Notes under the pieces: model-generated
What the model saw: the letters and a program-made list of their open reading frames with translations, nothing else
What the model was told of the DNA's origin: nothing
Database searches by the model: none
Assembly: GCA_000697055.1 (NCBI GenBank)
Contig: JNDT01001018.1
Span: 1 to 58,501 of the forward strand
Direction: 5' to 3'
DNA from: Saksenaea vasiformis B4078
Taxonomy: Eukaryota; Mucoromycota; Mucoromycetes; Mucorales; Saksenaeaceae
Length of the DNA: 58,501 nucleotides
Program-made: the position numbers and the translations under genes
Shown: one piece after another, positions 23,081 to 32,379 of the stretch
How positions within the stretch are numbered: position 1 is the stretch's first letter
How the letters are laid out: the number at the start of each line of letters is the position of its first letter

Positions 23081-24414
23081 TTAGATTATGTCTTTTTTTT
23101 TAAGTTACCATCAAGGCCGTTATAGAAGAACCAGTTTTGGATGGGAAATTCTTTTGCAGAGAGCGCTCGAATAATTTCCTGAGACAGTACACCGCCTACA
23201 ATTGCTGCAACAGGCGCCAATTCTGTTTCAAATAGCCTTGCAAGATCTCTACACAATCAATGATTCGCATTCTGACATTTTCTCTTACATCACTATATTA
23301 TCGTCCAGTATATCAGGGTCAGAGACACCAATTTGCTGAAGATAGCCTGCCTTGCATTCTTTTAATACATCTGCGTCTCCCATGGTAGGAGCACGCTTGT
23401 GTTCTTGCTGGAATTTGAATAGAACTATTCATTTACGGTTACCCACACCGCAATATATAACTCTCATTTCGTTTTACTTTGTGTCAGAAAATGGACAAGT
23501 GGTACCCGCTTCCTCAACGCCTTCGGTGTCATTTCAGACCAATCTTTTTGTAATGACGTTTCAAGACTATCATATTGCTCGATTCTCTTTATCCTTTTAA
23601 CAATTGGTTCATCAGTAGACTTGGCACCTTCCGGCATTGTTTTCTTCTCCCTAAAAGGAATAACTATCAGAGATGCATTTGTGAAAGTAATCTTACTCTG
23701 TGTATGTATGTCGCATTAGATCGCAGAAAATGTAACCAAACCATCCGAATGCGTCGGCAGCATAGAATGGTTTATTTACGTCTCTCTGCAACCGGTCTAT
23801 ACGGGTCTAAATACATAGTTAGTTATGGCCTATGGGACCACATAGTTACCAGAAGGTCTGGATCTCCATGGATAAGGCAGACGACATGAAATGATTGAAA
23901 ATAGGCATCGTCCTTTTCATTAATGTTGTCTTGATCGACGACTACATTCACTCTTGGATTTAATGCTCGTACAGCTGGTGCTGCCGCTTCGGCGCGCTAT
24001 GTAGTCAACACGAGTTAACTTTCTCCCCCATCTTTTCCTCTAGTTTGAATTCTTTACATTTGTGCCAATGGCTGTCTCATTTAAGAGGAACTGCGCGCCC
24101 AAGTCTTCTTCTCGCACGATGTCATGATCCAAAAGCGTGATACTTCCCACACCAGCCAAAGCGAGATTTTTCAGCACCTCGTTGCTAATTGCGCGAATGC
24201 CTGCTACAAGTATGTGCGAATCGCGGATCCTATTTCGTCCTCGTTAGCGCTGAGTGACTAACTTCGTCCTCCATCCTGCCTTTGTTGAGCATCCAAACCC
24301 CAGAGTCGAATCTGTCGGTCATAAATCGCAGCCTCATCTGCAGCATTTGGCTATTAGTTTTATGCCATAATAATAGCCAAGAGAAAAACCTTGTGTGATT
24401 GTCTGGCCAGCCAT
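23081..24414 (-). CDS. AOS1: SUMO-activating enzyme subunit 1 (AOS1/SAE1)
   Basis: Eight exons. The start chosen gives MAGQTITQDEAAIYDRQIRL, the standard opening of the family. The Rossmann part follows (SHILVAGIRAISNEVLKNLA, GSITLLDHDIVREEDLGAQF). Later blocks are RAEAAAPAVRALNPRVNVVV, KPFYAADAFGWFGYIF, then LAPVAAIVGGVLSQEIIRAL and WFFYNGLDGNL near the C-terminus. AOS1 pairs with UBA2 to adenylate SUMO; the catalytic Cys is on UBA2, so its absence here is expected. One intron starts GCAGGA rather than GT. It is the only phase-consistent join to RIRDSHILVAG and contains a CTAAC branch site. A perfect hairpin sequence lies 30-80 bp upstream of the start. Confidence 0.93.
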
Positions 24415-24443
24415 TGTCTTCAAGTGTGGGCGTTGTTGGGGAT

Positions 24444-24493
24444 TTTCCTTCGGACACACCAAGAAGGACTGTTGTCGGTGTGTCCGAAGGAAA
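24444..24493. repeat. 17-bp perfect inverted repeat upstream of AOS1
   Basis: TTTCCTTCGGACACACC (24444-24460) is followed after 16 nt by its exact complement (24477-24493). Depending on the transcription start this is a 5'-UTR hairpin or a palindromic promoter element. Confidence 0.8.
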
Positions 24494-25639
24494 TCCCGCC
24501 CCCAAATCATGCTCAAATTTTAGGAATTGCAGATTTTGGTTCATCTTACAGATAGTGTTTAAACCGTCTTAGACAGAAAAATTCAGCGTTAAAATCCATA
24601 GAGAGTTATGTTATAAGCAACCAATAGAATGAAGAGGCGCCTTGGGAATTTCACTCCTTTCGTCCCATCATACCAAACCATTAGCAACACCCCTCCTGCC
24701 CTCTGGGACATTCCATTTATGGTTCATCCTCGATGATACACCGATGGTGTACACCGTCAGCATTCAAAGGACCTATATCGTTCGTCTCCTCCCTTTTCTA
24801 GTTTAGCTAGTACATCTCTTTCCCTCCCTTCGCCATTGTGAGTGTCTCTATGAGCGTTCCTTACAGTGGTTGAATTAAAGATTTGAAGTTTGCTGCAATA
24901 AATCGCGCATTTCAATCAATTGTGTACCAACAAATGTTAGTATCCAATGGATTAATCAACATACTTCATCTCTTACATCACAAAGCGGCGTGGTAAAAAG
25001 TAATGGAGCGGTAATCGGCATTGAAGATCAGTCAAGTTCTTTGTTCAATGATAATAGGTCTAAACCGTAGAGATGAATGATCGTATACAAGTGGTCAATC
25101 CCAGTCCCACAAATAGTAAGAAAGTGGTTTATGCATTTCCTTATCTTACGCGTTCCAATTGGAGTACTGCCATAACTTATCGCAATGAACCACCTCAACG
25201 CATGTATCCCAAGTAATCCATGGAACAGCGTAAGATGACCTTGTTCTGACGTCCAGAAATTCGATACTTGCCCTGTGCAGAATTTACTCTACTGTTTTTA
25301 TCTCTCTCAATGCCTACGGTCTGAAACCCCCTTTTTTTTTAGGACAACAAAAAAGTCCGAGCATGTCTGCGTTTTTTCCCTTTTTTCTTTTCAGCTTCCC
25401 GTCGCTTCCAAAAGGTGAAGATTAATTCTTCATAAGTAATCAATATGAGCTAATGCAATCAATGGGCGCATAAGCATGATGAAGGATGAAACCATTGTTC
25501 TCCCGTATCCCGTCCATGATGAACTCCGTTTCATCAAGCTAAGTATTTGTCACATACAGTAGCCCTTCATTGACATCATTCACATTTATAGACTGTATCC
25601 AGGGAAAATAAACTGATAATAAAGCCATAAAAAGGGAAA
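24494..25639. other. Intergenic, no supported gene
   Basis: More than 1 kb with short pyrimidine and purine runs (near 25330 and 25378) and no ORF over 60 codons except the overlapping AOS1 upstream frame. I see nothing else in it. Confidence 0.5.
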
Positions 25640-26485
25640 TCAAATTGAAGCTCAAGCATGTTTTTCACTTCTCTCTTCGTTACAGATACAAACCATATGA
25701 AATGATGAAAGACGACCTTTTACGATAAGTATTTTCTCGATTTTTTTTAATTCCGCAGCCGATATTTCATTATTTTTCTTTAGATATCCATCTGGACTAC
25801 AAGATGGCTTATAGGCTTCAGAAAAACTATATACTGTCGGCAAATCTTCATTTATTTTGGCTGATTGACATTTGGCCTCATTCTGAAAAGTGTCGTGTAT
25901 GACATGGATGCCTGCCTTCTTGTAGTCCACCCGCGTGTATCACCGTTGATAATACGGGCGATACAAAGGTAAGTCGCATATATATTTGACCATTTTTTAA
26001 ATTGTGTTTACAGGTTTGTTGTCAACGTCTTGCTTTTCCGTCAGTCATTCATGTATCCGAAAAGTGTATATCTCAGTCAATTCTATACTGAATACATTTA
26101 AAAACCGTGCGTCACCAGTTAAAAGGTAGGCTTCTCATATGTTCAGTATACGGACTGAAACTTTTGCAGTGCACCACTGGGTTCCCGTAAATTACGCGTG
26201 GATAAGGCAGGCTGATGATGGAAACCTGTGACTTTCATCCAGTGTGTCCGAAGGCAATTCGCTTGTTGGAACGCGTCGCTTGTCAATCTGAAAGGCCGGC
26301 TCAAATTTCGGGGCTTGAACTTGGTGTTTCCTCCACATGAACTTTGCACGGAATACTGATTATTTTTTTCATATTGCTCTGGTGCTTTGTATTCATCCAT
26401 GTTGCATTCTGTTCCAGAAGTTATGGGAAAAGTGTCTCATATAATGAGATGTGATGGGCATTTAAAGGAAGACTGATATTCTATG
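25640..26485 (-). repeat. Dispersed repeat D, copy 2 (better preserved minus ORFs)
   Basis: Partner of 19375-20370. Two minus-strand open stretches survive. One at 26143-26400 begins MDEYKAPEQYEKNN and contains LRTHWMKVTGFHHQPAL. The other at 25652-25930 begins MDYKKAGIHVIHDTF and contains LPTVYSFSEAYKPSCSPDGY. They could be exons of one gene in an unclassified mobile element. No terminal repeat was identified. Confidence 0.6.
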
Positions 26486-27627
26486 TGCATATATCTTGTT
26501 TATCTCCAACTATTTGTCGATTGTCTTCATCGATAATACTACTTTATTGTGGAACAATCTGATTTAAAGCACAACGAGTCTTCGACTCGTATGCTTGAAA
26601 TGACCCTACCTAGAAGTTAGTTACCACCAGTTGGTACAAGTGCTCGTATCTGAGAGCAAGGGTATATCTTCTAAGCAACTCAAAGTGGTAAGAAATCAAA
26701 TAGTCAATTACTTCGGTTCCTAATGTTTTGGTTCTTCTATGGCTTATAGATGCAGAAAATTAGAACGTTTTTCATATGACAGTGGCGGTGGTGGAGCTTA
26801 TTCACGCCAGAGGTTCCATTCCAGTACTGTTAGTGCCTTCCTCGAACATACTAGTGGCGGGAGACGTCGGGATAAGTAAGATATCAACGATTTTTCCATT
26901 TATTAACAGTGAGACATGTTACATGTTGCTCCAATGATCAGATAGCTGAAGAATGGAGCCAATATTGCTTAGATCCTTCCGGATAACTGAGCTGAGAAAT
27001 AAGATTCTCCAGCTTGATCAGTTGGCCATTACAGCCCACTAAAGTTTGGTGATAACTGTTTTGTGTTTCTGAATCGTTATCTTCATCAAAAGTACATACC
27101 CCGGGATGCGCTTTGAGTTAATGCATAAAGATCTACTCCCTCGCGCAGGGTGCAAGAGTGCAAGACGCAGAAGGTCTATTTCCAACACCAATAATTTAAG
27201 ATTAGTGCAGAATTCTGGGAAAAATCCATAGTTCCTTTCTCTCTGTAACCTTACGTTCCTTTCGTTCTTTACCTATAGTTTTTTGCTCATTTTCGTCACC
27301 ATGCTTCTCTGAGAATTTTGCAGCGACTCCCTTTGTCAATACCACTGTATTAGTAGGTAATGTTTAAAGTCCGTCTTCAAAGGTTATTGAAGTGTCGTAC
27401 CCGGATGTGCTTGTCATATATAATGCGTCTTCGGGGTTGCAAAATAAAGTACTGCAACGTCAATAGAAATTCGGTCAATTTGGCGGAGCTGTAATGCGGA
27501 GACGCAGGAGAATGTCTATTTTTGCGCTATTTTCTCTCCCATTGTTCCTTCGTGGGTAGCAGAAATTTCTCGCTTGCGGTTTCCGGAATACTGTAAATTC
27601 AGGACCTCTACTGTGCATAACCTTCTC
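26486..27627. other. Gene-poor stretch
   Basis: A short plus-strand run rich in Gly/Ser/Arg near 26750-26880 has no recognisable domain. I see nothing else in it. Confidence 0.4.
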
Positions 27628-28830
27628 TTAGTCAAGTTTTCTGTAGCCAAATGGAGCAGCTAGAACCTCTTTTTCCAGTCGAGTCAGCCTCAGTCTTCTA
27701 GAGCAGGTCATTTGCCTTCTGTTTTGTGACTTGATCCGGGATAAAACTCCAGGGATTGTTGATGGATAGTAGAAAAGTCCTATAATGCACAAATGTCTAT
27801 CGCATATTCCGTCTGACATTGTTGTCGTTCCAATGTAACCACTGATCTTTAGCGGGATTCCATTCCTACCCCTTCTGAGAGTGGCTGGAGGGCCAAATGC
27901 ATATTTGCTGTGTTCAGCCACAACGCTGTGTGGTTGCACATGTCTGATAAGTTGAATAATAAATTCTAGGTCAGGAAGGATTATGAGTTTGTGAAAGACG
28001 TCATAATCTTTGCGACTAGACTTTTTGGTCGGATTGTCTGGCAAGCACCGAGCTTGCAAACATACTAGTTGACAAATTCATCATAATGTTGCGATACGTA
28101 TTTAGCATCATCAGCAGCTTTCCATTATGGTAGTTTTGTTTTTTTAAAAAAATATGACCAGTGTTATATTATAGAACCCAAAGGGGCTGTAGTTACCTAT
28201 GGCATCCTAGACTATAACGGGCTAGTGGCGGATCTTCAGATAAACGTCAAGATGTCACTCCTGAATGTATTACTAGGTCAAGGGCAAGACAGCTCCTTGG
28301 TTTTGGCGCCAAGCAAACATGATTGGTCGTTATCTTTGGCGGTTGATCTAATGAAGGTCTCATCTACGTAATAAGCATCGTATTTGGCTGATAAGAGCCC
28401 CTCCCGTATTGGTTCAACTGACTCAATCAACTGCCTGACTTAATTTGCGTTATAGAGGCCCGAATCTATTTTAGCGATTGTTCTCCCAAGCTGTCTAACC
28501 CTTCCCTTACGCGTGTAGTGAGATATGCAACGATACTCCGCGAAATAGCAAACCTTTCTGATGTTTCTCTAGAGGAAAACACAAAGCGAGGCCTAGAAGA
28601 AGGGACTTAATCCTGGATAAAGAACGGTGATTATACCAGGGTAGAAATATTTCAATGAGTTGGCGAACAAATGCTTTCGTTTGTGATACTGCTTGTGGCA
28701 AAAATAGAAAACGTCGCGTTTCTTGTGGATACCGTCGTGCCGTTGTTTAACCGCTGAACAAACACCGAAAATTTCGAGATAGTGATTTGAAGTTACGACA
28801 GCAAATGAATTAGAGACCACACGATCGGTG
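27628..28830 (-). pseudogene. Transposase-like debris, family unassigned
   Basis: Three minus-strand pieces lie in order: NSFAVVTSNHYLEIFGVCSA (28593-28820), a broken piece reading SAKYDAYYVDETFIRSTAKD near 28300-28400, and a 143-residue arginine-rich ORF (27628-28059). The DET in the middle piece resembles the first catalytic block of DDE transposases. The pieces are in different frames with stops between them. I infer one decayed DNA transposon, but they may be unrelated. Confidence 0.35.
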
Positions 28831-29948
28831 AAGATTCAATGTCATCTACCAACACCATGAATAGCCATGGTCCTGTTATAAGATCATCATCCAAGAACAG
28901 GTCTTCATTCAAGTTTTAAATAGGTTAATACGCAAGCAGATGTAGTTCTATTTTTTCAAGTGGTTCCCAATTTCGTGTTACGAACTAACCCCAAACGGAA
29001 CAATAACTGCGATACGATAGTTGGAGCTTCGGCTTCTATTGATAGTTTGGGACTATTTGGTCCCGACCTTTTTCCTATATTATCATTCATCCGCGACGTG
29101 GGCGATGTTTGATACGTTTCTATCGGAACTTAGTCATCAAAGATTACCCATTTTGATGGAAAGGTAAAAACTTGAAGATCATTTTTACCGCGTAGTGGAA
29201 CAAAAAGGCCGGACTTTTTCAACTCTTACTGTGGCGTAGCATTACTCTTGTCCCTGAAGTGGTGGAACGTTCTCGATTAATAGCTGAAGATCGTTCGTCG
29301 CCCCTGTGATCGGAGAGATTTGAGAGCCTGGAACCAAGCGGTAGTCCGATTTTTACTATAAATGGCAAATGATTAATTGGCACCGAAAAAAAATAAATAA
29401 TTCAGATCGCCAAGAAGTCATTGGCAAAGCCCACTGATGTATTTAGCTCGGAGTATTAAGAAAAAATAATCGCACATTTCTGGAATGAACGAACTGTGGT
29501 TATCCGCTAGGTCCCCAATGCGAGTTGTGTAACATGACGCCTAAAACCTAAAAGTCGGGTCCAAATGATCGAGACAGGCTCCGGAGCCGATGTACCTTTT
29601 GTGTGCGTCGATCGTTAAAATTCTGGAACAAATGCGTAGCACTATTTGTAGATAGAATCACAAGAGTGTATAGTAAACTCCAATCTAAACGGTATTTTTG
29701 TCGTTCCTTTTTTTTTTTTTTTCACTTGGCAACGCACCAGGTCCTTCGATTGGGCATTCGATCCGATATATCAATGTCAGCATCAGCGTGGGTCCAAACC
29801 CCCTTTTTAAAACTCCACCGATATACTTTTTTTAAGCAACCATTTTATGGGTCACCGTGCTTTATTCATTTACCTAGAGCGGGCCTTCCCTTTCCCCCCT
29901 TTCTTCTTTCTTTTTTTTTTCTCCCTACTTTCGCAATCACTTTATCCC
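28831..29948. other. Intergenic and promoter region of the pepsin-like gene
   Basis: A T-run at 29707-29722 and several pyrimidine-rich tracts (29884-29930) lie just upstream of the start at 29949, typical of strong fungal promoters and leaders. No other gene is seen. Confidence 0.45.
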
Positions 29949-31463
29949 ATGCGAAGCTTCACTTTACTTTATCTTGCTATTCTTTCTCTGTCAGTTTCGG
30001 CTGATCCTATCAAGATCCCATTGTACCGCCGCAGTGAGACAGGTTTAGCTGTCGCGGCAGGTAAACAGCTCGACAACGGCATCCTTGCTGGCAAGGTCCA
30101 GATTGGCGAGCCTAAGCCTGGCGAGAAACCGGAATACTTCACCCTAGCCTTTGATACGACAACCGGCTTCTCCTGGGTCCGTGGCAGTCGCTGCAAATCT
30201 GAAAATTGTCTTGACCGTTGCACATACTACGCGCAACACTCCTCCGCCGTAACATCGACAGGTAGAAAGTTCTCCGTCGAATATGGAGACGCATGCGTCG
30301 ACACAAAGATCTATCTCGACACATTCCGATTTGCCAACCTCACTGTACGTGACATGCCTTTCGGAGGCGCCTATCGTATGAGCGGTTTTGGCCACGGCTT
30401 CGATGGCTACCTCGGTCTCGGACGCAGCGTTGATTTTAATATCACTAAGATTCATACATCGAGCTCGACTTCTCTTGCCAAACGAGATATGACTTTGCCA
30501 GATTCGGCCTTTGTACCTAACGCTTACCAGCAAGCCACTGGCCTCGATAGCGCCCAGTTCGGAATGTACACTACGACAAACGGTGACGGTCAACAGCAAC
30601 CCCAGCAACCTCAACAGCCTCAACAGCCTCAACAGCCTCAACAGCCTCAACAGCCTCAACAGCCTCAACAGCCTCAACAGCCTCAACAGCCTCAACAACC
30701 GCAACAGCCTCAACAACCGCAACAACCAACGTCTGGTGGTGTTGGTTTTGTCAAGCGTACGACTGACGTTGAACCTGAGGAGCCCGTCGGTGGCTACCTT
30801 GTCATGGGTACGACACAATAAAAAAAGAAATCCTTTACGAAAACTAATCCGTAATTTAGGTGGCATTGACAAAACTGCTATTCAAGGAGACGTTAATTAC
30901 ATCGATTTGGCAAGAACAGAAGGCTCAAAGAACTGGGATGTCTGCATTCGTGACGCCCATTTTGGTGACGAACTCCATTTGAAGCAAAAGAAAAATGCCG
31001 TGGCTTCTGTCAGCACTTCTAGCACTCAAATTGTCATGCCCCGTGACCAAGGTAAGCAGCACTAACATTCCTTAGTTTTCTTATTTATCTTGCAACTGTA
31101 GCGGATCAATTTCATGATGTCTTTGGTGGCCGATACAACCACACCTCCCGCGCTTATCAATTTGTTTGCTGTGAAGCCCAATCCTTGCCCAGCCTTAAGG
31201 TGACCTTGGATGACACCATTGTCGAGTTGCCATCGAAATACTGGGTCCAGAAGGTCAGCGAAGGAGATGAACAATGTTGTGCAAAGTGCACCACTCGTAT
31301 CAGCCGCGGCAGCGCAAACCGCGACTGGGTCCTCGGTACTGCCTTCACCAATGCATTCTACACTACTTTCGACCCTGAAGGTGAACGAATCGGCCTAGCA
31401 TTCAAGAAGGACCACAACGATCAAGGACTTCGCATCTACAAGAAGTCGTCCCATCATGAATAA
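29949..31463 (+). CDS. Secreted pepsin-fold protein, probable inactive aspartic protease homologue
   Basis: Three exons (29949-30807, 30860-31051, 31102-31463) encode 470 residues. A signal peptide starts MRSFTLLYLAILSLSVSA. The two-lobed A1 peptidase layout is complete: LAFDTTTGFSWV aligns with the first FDTGSSxLWV, a flap YGD is kept, DGYLGLG follows, then GGYLVMGGID, and near the end RDWVLGTAFTNAFYTTFD aligns with the usual W-I-L-G-D-x-F block. In the second catalytic motif the usual D-T/S-G is replaced (SVSTSSTQIVMP), so that Asp is a Ser. The first motif keeps Asp but has DTT for DTG. Loss of protease activity is a firm inference. A tract of about 15 QQP units lies in the lobe-connecting region. 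The start at 29949 is preferred over an upstream ATG because it gives the signal peptide. Confidence 0.9.
30591..30727 (+). repeat. In-frame 9-bp minisatellite encoding (QQP)n
   Basis: Unit CCTCAACAG repeats about a dozen times almost perfectly, with CAA/CAG and CCT/CCG variants at both ends. It codes a Gln-Gln-Pro tract inside the pepsin-like protein. Copy number probably varies between strains. Confidence 0.95.
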
Positions 31464-32379
31464 GTAAATAAAATGCAAAAACTTCATATACATACTTTTT
31501 CACAGTAAAAAAAAAACCACTGCATTCAGAAAACACTAATAAAGAAAATCATCATGAGCATACGAGTTGGAAGCTGTCCAGATTTCTTGTAATTGCGGAA
31601 TCTAGAACAAATGCTAGCATTTGGCGTTTGTTCAAATGTTTACATAGCTACATCTTACACTAACGTCATTGGTTAACAAGACATTACTTGTATCACCATA
31701 TCCTTACCTGAATGTGCAAGGGAGGAAGGAACTCTCCTCCTTCAGCGTTCGCTGGGACATGGGAATACCGTACTGCGACGTTGCGCCGGTACTTTTTCTT
31801 TTCCGGAAGAAACAACTTATGACTCAACCTCCCTTGGAGACCGTTCAAAAGCTTATCTGCCAGCTCTGTAGTCGTCTAGTCAGAAACTCTTTGTTTAGCC
31901 ACCCCCTGGCAGTGACGCTTCTGTAATATATATACATATATATTCCTTCTTGTAAGAAGCTCTTGTGATTACAACTAGCAGGCGTAAGACTTTATTTGTG
32001 ACACGTCTGAGGGAATCCACACCACTGAAAATATAAATCCCTTTTGGGCAGCTTTGAGATGTTCTTAGATGTATACTGTTTTTTAAAAAAAACGTTTGGG
32101 TTGCCTGAAAAGTCAACTTGCATCGACTGAAAACCAGTCTGCTCTAATGAAAAATCAAATTGACGTAGTTCAATAAAGAGTTTGCAGATGCACACATATT
32201 GTTCACATAACTACCTCTTCGATTTGCCTTATTCAGACCTCAACTTGGTTTTGTGTCGATGCAAGAAAACGTTTCAAGCATCACAAGCGTTTAATGATGA
32301 GTATTTTCCTTATTCCGTGACGAGAATCTTACTGATGCTTTCACCGTAAAATCCAACCCGTATTCGTTGCGGTGATATG
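31464..32379. other. Intergenic, no supported gene
   Basis: Contains ATATATATACATATATAT near 31925-31942 and a TTTAAAAAAAA tract near 32080. This is also where the 3' flank of the Fanzor locus, and thus a possible guide-RNA end, would lie. Confidence 0.4.

Noticed and set aside
30591..30727. Regular short repeats that might suggest a CRISPR-like array
   Set aside because: The 9-bp unit has no spacers and is in frame within a coding exon. It is a minisatellite.
30144..30872. Long minus-strand ORF with a Leu/Arg repeat, opposite the pepsin-like gene
   Set aside because: It is the antisense shadow of the QQP tract; the plus strand has the signal peptide, the fold and the splice sites.
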